Source: Hamiltosporidium magnivora (Eukaryota > Microsporidia > Dubosqiidae). Taken from it: a stretch of DNA of 38,987 bases. This document shows, piece after piece, positions 1 to 9,769 of this stretch; position 1 is the stretch's first letter, and each line of letters begins with the position of its first letter. Below the pieces are notes generated by a model. That model saw only the letters and a program-made list of their open reading frames with translations. It had not been told where the DNA came from and made no database searches. Where the stretch lies: assembly GCA_004325065.1 (NCBI GenBank), contig PITI01000012.1:1-38987 (forward strand), written 5' to 3'. Both the position numbers and the translations under genes were made by a program.

Positions 1-490
1 AAATTTTTAGAAAAATACACTGATGATTATCATAAATGCACAAACTGGTTTGAAACCTTGCTTATTCCTTTTATTTTCTTTTTAAGTTTTTATTTTATCT
101 ATAAATAACTACGATTTAATTGAACGCCAAAGACATGGTAGTTATGAAAACAGATAGGAAAGAATTTTTCACACTAGATTTGAAAATCTGTAAGAATTTT
201 GGATTATGTAGATAGATTTCCGCGTTACATCAATCAAAATGATCACCTTTTTTGATTCTGAGTACCTTAAACACATATAAAACTATAACATGTGCTTTTA
301 TGACTAAAAAAGAATCGCATTAGCAAAAGATCTATTGACATTTTTCTTTGTTAACTTTGGTGTTCCAGTTGCAATGTCAGTTTATAGCGAACTGAATTTA
401 AAAATTAATTTATTTAACGTTTTGTTTGATTTATTAAGTTATATACGAGAAAACCCAGCAAAAAAGTATAAAGCCAACTTTAACGTGTAA

Positions 491-661
491 TTAAGAAATC
501 ATAAGGGATTTATAGAAAATAGCATAGCCGATAGGAAATTATCTATTTTGCAATGTAGCCATTGTTTTTGCCATACAATAGTATATTACTTAGTAGAACA
601 AACAAATTTGAATTTAGGCTTTTTTAGAGAACCAAATTTATTAATCCACTTTCTGGAAGCA
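491..661 (+). pseudogene. Open 57-codon fragment, possibly an ISXO2/Merlin-like transposase relic
   Basis: The frame between the stop at 488-490 and the stop at 662-664 is open for 57 codons and has no ATG near its beginning. It reads a lysine/glycine/phenylalanine-rich start, then KGFIENS, then a cysteine/histidine-rich hydrophobic segment. The KGxxENS followed by a hydrophobic helix loosely recalls the end of the zinc ribbon of ISXO2/Merlin transposases, where a GTFF-x-S motif precedes a hydrophobic helix. No DDE residues are visible. Chance remains quite possible. Confidence 0.18.
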
Positions 662-1139
662 TAATAATTATAAAATAAACTTTATCATAATCCTTCTATT
701 AATTTAGGGTTATTTGTTGTTCTTTCACTATGATAATCAAGAAGGTTCATAGTAGGGCTAATATCACTTCTGAGGAACAGAACAATCCACCGAGCGAGCA
801 ACACCTGCAACTATTATAATAATTTGTTGTACTATGAACTATAGAAGATTTGTTGTGTAAGTAATGTTTAAATCTCTTAATTATATAGAAAGAATTGCAG
901 AGAGCTAAAATTTATCAGATTCATTAGGAATTAATGCAGGAAATATAAGACACAAAAAGACCTTTGAACTAATACAAAGACGAAAATACCGTCTTTTGAC
1001 TTCTTTTTTAATAATTCAATTACTGCTATTGAAGACAGCTTGATGAGCATCATGGTTTAAGTAAAAAATAGCGATGGTGACGTAATAACATAATTTAAGA
1101 CCCTGGTAAAACGCGTTAAAATTTAAATTTTTTTGCGGT

Positions 1140-1580
1140 TATAATATTAGGTCGAACAGAAAAATCACATCTAAAACCATCTGCCCGGCAATAAGTTGGA
1201 AAAATTACTGGAAGAATCATTTTTGACATTTTTTTAAAATAAACCACTCCGGATTTATGCGGAGATCCTCTATAAACCAGAGCAAAACCGATCAAAGAAA
1301 CAAATGGGAAAATAAGAGACGGATCCAAAACTAAAGGACATAGAATGGTAACATAACCACCGTTAATAAAACTTAAAAGTAAGACGTTGAAGAGAAAAAT
1401 AGCTGACATCTGAAACATTAAATGGTTTGTCCTATAAAATCGGCTTTATGTGAAGGAGGAATAGACCCGTAAAATTTCAGAATATTTACCACTAACAGAA
1501 TATGTTTGCTTCCATTTGTTCATACTTCGTACCGATAGGTCAAAGAGAACTGGAATGAGTTAGTAAGTAAGTATAATATT
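1140..1580 (+). mobile_element. Retroposon-like insertion D with TAAG-rich tail and short target duplication
   Basis: The segment 1149-1571 starts with AGGTCG and ends with the tail gttagtaagtaag. It is bracketed by the same 9-mer, tataatatt, at 1140-1148 and 1572-1580. Its first roughly 130 bases align by eye with the start of copy E (30262) and with the reverse complement of the right ends of copies A, B and C. All share a CTGCxxGGCAAT-type block about 40 bases in. A common head, an oligonucleotide-repeat tail and a flanking duplication fit a SINE or truncated non-LTR retroposon. The 9-bp duplication is A+T-rich, so it could be chance. A 100-codon minus-strand frame inside is not credible as a gene. 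Confidence 0.45.
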
Positions 1581-2792
1581 CAACACTTTTTTATTGAAGA
1601 AATGTTGACTATAAAGCTATTTTTTTTTCTTTTTTATCTTTTAAAGGTTTTTTTTGAAGCAGATTAGACTTTATAAGTATATAAGCGCTTTTAATTTTGA
1701 TATAGCTACATTTAGGACTAAATCTATTTCTTTTTTGCAATTTATGTGACTTTTAATAGTAAATGAATGTAGAATAACCAGAAATTTAGAAAAATAAGAA
1801 ACAATGGAGTTTTGAAATTATTAGAAATAGAGGGCAGCTAGAAATACATAATAAGTAAAGTGTAGAATGATAAAAGAATAAGGCGAGTCATTTTAGATAA
1901 AACCTTATCAAACATCAATATTCTTACAAAGATTTTACGAATATTTTAATCATTTAAGAGGATAGATGTATAATTTTGGAAGATCTTATTGATTCTATTC
2001 GGAAAAAAAACAAATTTTATTGTGATCATAAAGTCAAATTTTTTTTGAATGATCTAAAATACTATCAAAAAAATTCCTTCAAAATTTATGTGGTTTTTAA
2101 TGCCTTTTTTTACTTGAAATTATGAAGAATTGAAATGAAAAAGAGATATCGAATCATAAATATGATGTTTCGTTTAAACTAGATTCAAACCATGGTAAAA
2201 AAAAGTATGTGAGAAAGATTTTATACTCCAGAATTCCATAATAAATTTTAATGAAAGAATTTAGGTTTTTTATTAAAAATAAACTGTTTTTAGTAAAGAA
2301 TGTCTTTCATAATTCAGAAAATAAAATATAAATTATTGAATTATATTTGCAAATACTGTATTAGTATCTCGAGTTAATTCATAAATAGAAAAAGAAGGCG
2401 GCTTTAATACAATTAGAAAATTTTAAATTTTGCGTGCTATGTGATACCCTTTATGAAACCATGATTGTTTGCCAATATAGAGAACTTTCAGTAATTCAAA
2501 TTTGTATTTGGTTGGATAAATCTATTTCTAAATGTGAAATTTGCTTTTTTATGCCCATAATTTAAAGTTTATTTCTAGATGATTCTTTTCATTGTAATTC
2601 TTAATGTAAGCTGGAAGTTGCCTAGTGAGTTACGGAAAACAAATAACTTAAAAGAAAGGTGATTATTGGAGATGTACATTTTGAATAATTTCAATGTTTT
2701 TTATTACGAATTTTTTATTAAGCTTAATTTTTCTTACAATGTAATTTTTAAAACTTAAAAGAGAAAGAAAATTGTTGATGTGATTATTTCAG

Positions 2793-3134
2793 GATGCCAA
2801 TGGTATATTAGTTGGGATATCGGCTATTTTAGGGAGCCGGTTCGATATTGTGTGGTATCCTCTTTATCTTTCAAACCAGGAAAGGTTATGTTGGCTAGCA
2901 AAAAAAAACAATTCAAAGTAAAAAGCTATTAAAGCCCTAAAAATTTACAAAGCATCTAATTCATTTGGAGAACGTTATCATCTTCTGAGAAAAAACAAGC
3001 TAAGAAATTTTATTGGGGCTATTCACCGACTATTCGATAAAAAAGGCACAGATTTTTCTTTCAATCAATTTAATCGGTACTTTCGAATATGTACCAGAAC
3101 TTTCAATTTTAATTTTCTCTTATCGAGATTAATT
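2793..3134 (+). pseudogene. Possible PIF/Harbinger-type transposase N-terminal remnant
   Basis: One frame is open over 114 codons except for a single TAA at 2919-2921. The second half (2922-3134, 71 codons) reads with the spacing typical of the N-terminal part of PIF/Harbinger (DDE_Tnp_4) transposases: a basic stretch, then GAIHRLF, an acidic residue, FNRYFRI, and TFNFNFLLSRL. This resembles the family pattern G-x-x-H-x-L...F-x-x-YFRM...TF-x-x-LL. The frame then hits TGA at 3135 and no DDE region could be followed downstream. It is clearly not an intact gene. The assignment is from remembered family pattern only. Confidence 0.35.
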
Positions 3135-4003
3135 TGATTTCTTTCGAACCGAATCAAAGGCTAACATAGATGTCAGTGTCGGCCAAGAAGCAATTTTCGG
3201 AAGTATAAAAAACGTTCTGGCTTTCATTTTTCACCTAGACCTTCATTTCTTCACCATCCCATATTTTGAAAATTTTTTAACACATCGAGAGTCATAGATG
3301 TGTAAATTTATTATTGAAATGACTGTGGTGTTCTATTCAGCACTTTCTAGACAGTTTTAAACCTTTTCTGCACTAAAAAACAAAACGATTAGTGGGTCTC
3401 TACGATTCGGAGGGGAAATATCCAACATTTAATGCCCTATTATCAATATGTCTCCTTTTGAAACGGCAGAATTATTGGAGCTGCTTTATTTTTACATAAT
3501 CTCACTCAGAGTCACTAGTGGTAAGACAAGGTCATAGGGCAAGCAAGCAATCATTCCTAGTTTTACAAGCAATGCTTGGGGCCAATTAGATGATTGATTG
3601 AGGCGAAGTACTTCTCGATTATGTCAGTATATTTTAGGAGACAATTTTATCACATTTAACCTATTTATGAGTTCTTGACTTCTAAATTTTTCCCAATTTT
3701 AATTTTAGCTGTCAATTTTCTTCCTTGAATCTATTTCATTTTTACTCCTATTTATTTTTAAACATTGGAATAACTAGATCTCCAAAAATATATGAATTTT
3801 TTTTTATTTTTCTTAATATATTATCAATCGTTAACAATATACAGATTCGATCCGAAAGCTGAAGATATGGTCTTTCATGCTTAAAAAAATCTATAATTTA
3901 AAAAAAATATGATATGAAAAATTAAAACAAGAGAAGATTTGATTTCAAATCATAAAGCAAACATGCAGTGAGAACATTTATTGATCATTGTAATAATTAT
4001 TTT

Positions 4004-6337
4004 TCATTGATACATTATCACATCTCCGAATTCTTCATTTAAACAATTTATTATCTCGTAATCACTCTGAAGGGATTCAAAATTTAATTGTAGTGAGTGC
4101 AGATACGTAAATTCTTTTCTTTTAAAACTAATCAAAGCAACATCTTCGAATCTGCAATACATAAAAATCATACCAGCCAAAAAATTTAGTGAATTCAACC
4201 ATAATATATCTCTTAAAGATATCAAACATTCACGAAAATCCAAATGTTTTATCCTAGACTTAAAATCATTATGAAATATATCACTAAGAGACATATAATT
4301 AAATGTGCACATATGAAACTCAATGGTTTCGAGCTCATCAGAACGAATACTTTTTTTATCAGCATTATAAAAAGCGCAACATTTGAAAATTAATGATTTT
4401 ATTCGAAATAATTTTACACCCAAAAATAAACTTCTTAAAAAACCCACCGAATATACATTATTGAATTCTATTGTTTCTGAATTTTTTAAAAAATTTAATT
4501 CACAAATATCATAATTAGTTATTTTGTTATTTGAAAATAACAAAAAATTCAATTTTTTCATGATTCTATTCTTTAATAATGAAATTGTGTCATATCTTAT
4601 GCCTTTTTGTTTAAAATATATATAAAGATATTTCGATTCATATAAATTTTCAACAAAATCGTAAATTATAGATTTTTTGGATACTTTTGGATATATAATT
4701 TTTAAAATTGATATTGACTTATTTTCCTGAAATGATTCGACATTTTTTAATTCTTCTATAATTTCTACAGGTTCCAAAATAAGCTCTTTAAGATTAGGAA
4801 GGGCCAATATATCCATCAGACATGTAAAGAAAATTTTTGAACTAGAAATAATCATTATTCTTATTTTTTCATTGATAAATGTTCTATGAAAATTTAGCTT
4901 ACTAATTTGCATATTAAATAACATGACATTTAACTCTATTTGATCGTTCTTTTTTATTAAAACCGAAACAGTCCATAGTAAATATTTATATCGGAAAGGT
5001 TTATAGATTAAAATTTTAAAATTTGTTTTCTGCGGGTAAAAATTCTCAATTAAACTATATTCCGGCAAATTAAAAGAATTTTGGCATTCAACTGGATCAT
5101 TTTTTTCTAAACAAGTTCAATGAAGTGTTGGTGAAAAATGCATGCTTTAATTTTTCAAGCCCATCTATTCTTTTCTTAAAATTTATCTTTTTTTTTAGGT
5201 TTTTTAAAATATCTGTAAAGACAATTTTTTTGATATTTTTAAGATCATCAGACAAATTAAAGTCAATCTGTTTGAAAATACATCCAAAAAAATAAAGTTC
5301 TTTAGTTTTTTTAAATATTATATGCTCATTTATAAAATCTAGCAAAGCAATTTTGAAATTCGACCCATAAAATATTATGCTATTTAAATTATTTAATATC
5401 ATTGATAAGATTGTTTTCAGTACATCTATATTTAATTTATCTGCTTTCTGCAAATATATTACTTGGATATTAAATATTTTAAAAAACAATTTAAAATAAA
5501 TTCTATTATTTTCTATTTTAGGCATAATATTCTCAAAAATCTGTATATAAGTCTGATCTATACTCAATATTCGTTTATTTTCATCTGTAAAAATAGAACT
5601 ATATCTGTTTGGTAGCAAACTATTCTCTAGGTCATAAAAATTATCATGTAATAATTTTTTTCATTTAGAATCAAAAAGCAGTATTCTTCAAAAACTAAAT
5701 TGAATAGTTTAAACGAAAAATAATCCTCAATTATAAACTTAATTTCGATTTCATTCAACAAATTTTCAAGGGTATTGATTATATAGTTTAAATTAAATAA
5801 AAGATTTCGAATTATATTTTTACAATTAAGATCGAATTCTACTTTAAAGTAATTTAAAATATACAACATTGAATGGAAATGATCAAAGCAGAAATTTTCC
5901 GGTGGTAGATAGTAGGTTTTGATATAATAATCAAAATTTACAAACTCGGAATATTTTATACTATTTAAAATAAATATAATTTCTTTCTGTGAATTGGATT
6001 GTAATTTTTTAAATTCTTGAAACTTTAAAAAATATTTTTCCATATTGTTAATAACAACTGTCATTTGATTTATAAATTTCTTTTTTGATACAAAATTTTC
6101 ATTGGTTTTAGTTCTTATATTGGTTTGCTCAATTTTATTCATAATTTCTTTTTCACTAGTAATTTTATTTAACATAAAATTTGTTTCAGTAGAATCAACT
6201 CTTGTATCGCTGACTTGAAAAATAAGTATTACACTGGTTTGTGCCAATAAAGTACAAAAATAGAAAAGGGCTAGTATTATACAATCACTTCTGTATCTGA
6301 AAATAATTTTTGAATGCAAAAACAACAATTGAAGCAT
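4004..6337 (-). pseudogene. Secreted LRR-like protein gene, broken by two homopolymer frameshifts
   Basis: Three consecutive open segments read as one gene of about 777 codons: 6337-5627 with an ATG, 5618-5097, and 5068-4004 ending in TGA. The first and third are in the same frame and the middle one is shifted. Neither later segment has an ATG at its head. The first break needs one extra A in the A7 run at 5655-5661, because the middle frame has a TGA just before that run. The second needs one A fewer in the A7 run at 5100-5106, because the downstream frame has a TGA just before it and the middle frame a TGA just after it. The N-terminus has a hydrophobic stretch (about residues 19-40) like a signal peptide or anchor. 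The middle is helical and the C-terminal third has degenerate LRR strands (LETIEFHMC, IKHLDFREC). The layout matches the intact protein at 25714-28230. No function is recognised. It could be a true pseudogene, an assembly error, or a gene rescued by slippage. Confidence 0.82.
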
Positions 6338-7566
6338 TCGGAAATGGCCATTTTTGAAACCGGTTTATTTATATTTGTAAATGATTTTCTAGAACAACAG
6401 AAAAAATTACTTTAGAACTTTTTTTGAACCATCTAGCCACAGACCACAAAAAAATTATTCGTCACGGCCATATAATATTTAAAATTTGATTTTATAATTA
6501 GATCGAATAATTTTATATTAGTTGAAAGTCACTTCGTTCAAGAAGTTATTGAAAGCGACCATTCAGAGACAATTGTTGACACTAGAATAAAAACCTATGC
6601 AAAAATTCGGAATAATAGGCTCGAAATATTTTTTTATATAAGAGGAAAAGAAAACTAGACTCATAAAAGTATGGATGTACGTCGCAAGATTCACTTCAAA
6701 TGGTCGAAACTCAAAAATTACGAAGTATGACCTGTAAGCCAATGAGTTAGGTCTTTTTTATAAATGTAGTGTTGAGATAATCTCTTACGGCATTACCTTA
6801 TACCGTATTGGGACAAAATACCATAAGTCTTACCTCAAAAGACTGCAAATACCCATGAATGTAAAGGCATACATTCTGTGACCAGTATTTACGCAGACGT
6901 TGAAATTTTTTTTGTTCGCATTAGTACTTTAATCAGAACCAAATGCAGATGAGATTTGGGAGAGAACGTCACCGTGTGCTATTAAGAAGCCGAGATGCAT
7001 GAGTAACCACCTTATAAGTAAACAAGTAACGAAGAAATAATGTTACATAGGTAAAATAAAAAGTAGCATATTTCTATCTTTGATGGAGGAACAAACAATC
7101 GGAAAAGATGATATGTACACATGATGATTCAGTTTTTAGGAGGCTAGTAACGTCGATAAAGTTTTAAAAAAATGTATAAAAGTGTAAAAAATATTTCACA
7201 CTATAATTTGACTAAATAATGAAATAAAACTTTTCAGTTTAATAATCCAATTTTGTTTTAAAAAATGCATATAATATGTAATTTCTCAATCTAATACCTA
7301 AGAACCGATCATACAGGTTTTAACCTTATGGTTTGGTATATTTTGTTCTTAATTTCAAAGCAAATTATTTCCCTATAGGCTTTAAAGCTTCTGTTTCATA
7401 GATTTATAAGAATATGAGCTGACTTTTCTGTTGTATAAATTGATAAAAAAAAACAGATTTATTTTGGTTTAACAAATCATATATAAAAATCACCTTATCG
7501 TGATCTTTGACTGATTGATATCTAGATTAAAAAAGACTCACAATTTGCATAACAAATTCTCCATTC
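6338..7566. other. Gene-free stretch upstream of the broken LRR gene
   Basis: No reading frame of interest was found. Nothing like the CCC start signal lies just before the ATG at 6337, where the nearest sequence is ggccatttccg. The stretch from about 6660 to 7050 has more G+C than its surroundings and may hold another decayed copy of the dispersed repeat family: it has a segment like that family's ATGTAAAAGCATA block and a taagtaaacaagtaac tail-like end. I could not align it convincingly. Confidence 0.4.
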
Positions 7567-7660
7567 ATAAAAAAAGGTATACGTATTCAAAATATTAAAA
7601 ATATCTGAAGGTATGAATGCATATTTCTAAATTTTTTGAATACGTATACTTTTTTTATTA
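7567..7660. repeat. Foldback element, about 94 bp, with long inverted arms
   Basis: The left arm begins ataaaaaaaggtatacgtat and continues to about 7603. The right arm (about 7621-7660) is its reverse complement apart from one single-base gap and a few mismatches. The arms are about 37 bp and flank a loop of about 16 bases. The core gtatacgtattcaaaa is identical in both arms. This is far longer than chance pairing and fits a minimal MITE or foldback element, or a strong hairpin. No clear target duplication is visible beyond a possible TA. Confidence 0.75.
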
Positions 7661-8193
7661 ATAGAATTTTGAGCTAAAAACGTTTTCTTCTATTTGTTTA
7701 ACCAGCTAGCTTACTTCTAGTCTTAATCCTCTTTTATATTATTGTCTTTCATCTATTGTGGTTCCTTTATCTGAAATTTAGGTTATATTATTTTTGTTTG
7801 AACATGATATTCCCTGATTCTAGTTTGTCTTAAGCTTAAAGTTGGTTCATAATGTATATGGGCTCTTTTAATATAATCAAATGACACTATTTTCCAAGCT
7901 TTTCCACCATTTGGTTTTGACTTAAGCCCTCTTCCTCGATCAAGAGAAATTATTTCTACTGTCTTCTTGTGTACTTTAGTGTGTATCCATACCTCTATAA
8001 TCATAGGTATTTGGAGTATTTTAAAGTATTGGGAATGGTATTTATTATACAAACGTTTCGAATTATCATTTAATGTGTTATTCCAAAGTAAATTATCTAT
8101 AAGCATAATAATTAGCCAATATAGATCATACTTCCTCGCCATTTGATTTAAACCATTTGAAATGAATCTTGAGAAGTAATTCCTATTTATATG

Positions 8194-8418
8194 CGTTATA
8201 GCAGTGGTTCTTAACCTTTTAGTGATCTCAAACCCTTTGAATCTGAAAATCGGTCTCTTCCTTTCGATTAAAAATTGTTTTGATTTTTTGCAAATTCGTT
8301 GTTCATTTAAAAAAATATATAGTTGTATATCTCTTAAGAGCTTAAGCTTTTGACAAGAGCGTCTCCTGCACCCCAAAAATACCTTCTCGCAATACGGTTA
8401 AGAACCACTGCATTATAG
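8194..8418. mobile_element. hAT-type MITE (non-autonomous DNA transposon) with TIRs and 8-bp target duplication
   Basis: The element occupies 8202-8410 (209 bp). Its ends are perfect inverted repeats of CAGTGGTTCTTAACC; the 16th base differs (T against G). The flanks are cgttatag (8194-8201) and cattatag (8411-8418), an 8-bp duplication with one mismatch, the length hAT transposases make. The terminal sequence closely resembles the ends of Charlie-type hAT elements (CAGxGGTTCTxAACC), and subterminal blocks such as CTCAAACCCTTTGA look like theirs. It has no coding capacity of its own, so it must have been moved by a hAT transposase elsewhere. It lies at the 5' end of a 197-codon minus-strand frame (7783-8376), whose first part is therefore transposon sequence. 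Confidence 0.85.
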
Positions 8419-9100
8419 TAATTTTCATTTGTCTAAAATAAATATATTGGGTCTGATCTTACAAATTCTGACATATTTTTTTTTGTTGTTTTCACTCTTA
8501 TTTCTGCGGGCTTTTTTCAATAATTTCTTGGGCTGAGTGACTCCTAATTCATTTTGAAGATAAATTTTTGTATCTATTTGGAAAGAGCAAGTGTAAGTAT
8601 CTAATTATTCATTATTTCGCCTGGTTTAGTCTTATCTATACATTTTCCAACACTGAATAGCCAATCGATCTACTAATTTACTAGATCGAGCAAGATGATG
8701 AGACACACTTTCTGCGCCCGAGAATACATATGCATCCTGAATATAATAGAATACTGCTTTATCCTGTCGCCTGATATTCCTTTTCTTTAGCCATCCGAAA
8801 GACTCAATAACACTTACAAGCACATTTTTCTTCGCTTAATATAACTTAAAATGAAGTTTTCGTTTCTATTTCGTTGTAAAAATCTGCTAGTATAGTCTCT
8901 TCTACATTTATTTTGTGTATTTTTTCTTCCGATCTATACTTTGGTTTAATAAGTTCTTTATTAATGTAAGATGGTTTTATCAGTATTTTCCAGAAAATCC
9001 TAGAATTCAAAGCCATATATACTTTGCACTTCAATGTTCTTGTGTTGACGATATCGGAATTGTTTTCCAACGAACCATGTTCGATTTCTGGTTGATGCAT
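8419..9100 (-). other. Fragmented minus-strand reading frames of unknown origin
   Basis: Two frames, 9100-8846 (84 codons, real ATG) and about 8840-8632 (64-70 codons), follow each other. A further open stretch continues to about 8440. None matches a family I recognise, none has a CCC start signal, and stops break any longer reading. Together with the frame at 7783-8201, on the other side of the MITE, this may be one decayed mobile element or gene into which the MITE jumped. A faint copia RNase H feel in the second frame was not convincing. Confidence 0.2.
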
Positions 9101-9758
9101 TGTTTATCTTTTTTGTACAGAAGGTTTGTGTTAGGCAAAAAACCTAACCAATAAAAAGAAAAATGACCTTGCGACGCTCTTAACTTGGCAAAGCTATGAT
9201 TCTAATTGGAATATGTGTTCCACTAGTAGTGAAGGAGCAGGTTACTAAAAAAAAATTACTTTCGACTCAACACTTTGAAGACATTTCAAGTTCTTTTCTA
9301 GGAAAGTAATCACGCTCTTTATTCATGGAAAGAAGTAATCTATTCCTTAATTACTAATAAAATATTAGAAAATTTAAACCATTACACATACACACCAAGA
9401 ATAAAAAAGTTTTAGCCACAAACACTGAAATTAAGAACTCTAAATTTCGCTAAACTAAATAAATAAAAGCCTTTCTCAAACATACAAAAGAGTCAAACAT
9501 ACAAAAGAGTCAAATATTAAAGACCGGTCAAATAAACGAGCAAATAGATAGAGCAAAGGAAGCAAAAGAACCATGGAAAAAGCCTCGGTAATAATAAAAT
9601 CGCAAAATATAAAACTTCAAAATAAATGAACTGTTTAACTTTATAATAAATTCACATAAATCTATAATTGATTATAATAAGTATATATTCCTTTTTAAAT
9701 CACTTTTTACCATAAAAAAATTTCGAAATATTTTTAAAATCGCCATTTTATTTATTAT
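9101..9758. other. Gene-free stretch upstream of RAD4
   Basis: No gene is seen. A 17-bp unit, tcaaacatacaaaagag, is repeated exactly twice (9476-9492 and 9493-9509), followed by the start of a third copy. The rest is A+T-rich sequence leading to the RAD4 start. Confidence 0.6.
9476..9514. repeat. 17-bp tandem duplication
   Basis: Two identical, directly adjacent copies of tcaaacatacaaaagag and the first five bases of a third (tcaaa). It is a short, perfect and therefore probably young tandem duplication. Confidence 0.85.
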
Positions 9759-9761
9759 CCC
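9759..9761 (+). promoter_or_regulatory. Start-proximal CCC signal of RAD4
   Basis: The bases tatccctctaattaATG place CCC 8 bases before the ATG at 9770, in a region otherwise nearly free of C runs. Microsporidian genes are known to carry such a C-run (CCC-like) signal close to the start codon. It supports this ATG as the real start. Confidence 0.6.
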
Positions 9762-9769
9762 TCTAATTA

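Larger units (their letters stand above)
1..4003. other. Gene-free left flank with decayed mobile DNA
   Basis: No intact gene is visible in these 4 kb. Stretches of slightly higher G+C (about 490-860, 1140-1580, 2790-3620) stand out from the A+T-rich background. They contain short broken reading frames and one insertion-like repeat, listed separately. The rest is low-complexity A+T-rich sequence. An inverted pair around 745-755 and 830-840 (ggttcatagta against tactatgaact) is the only other structure I noticed. Confidence 0.6.

Noticed and set aside
1116..1418. 100-codon minus-strand frame with hydrophobic N-terminus
   Set aside because: It lies almost wholly inside the retroposon-like copy D and has no counterpart in the other copies.
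2835..2870. GGTTCGAT resembling a tRNA T-loop
   Set aside because: The surrounding bases do not fold into a cloverleaf. No tRNA or rRNA gene was found in the window.
7783..8376. 197-codon minus-strand frame
   Set aside because: Its first part (8376-8202) is hAT MITE sequence, there is no CCC start signal, and the remainder matches nothing I recognise. Treated as a chance or decayed frame.
8632..8823. Possible copia-type RNase H segment (AYVFSGAESVS...SSK)
   Set aside because: Only a loose likeness; the acidic active-site residues and the SW-x-SKKQ motif are absent. Left as unrecognised.
8915..9154. 79-codon plus-strand frame
   Set aside because: It overlaps minus-strand frames of similar quality, has no start signal and no recognisable domain.
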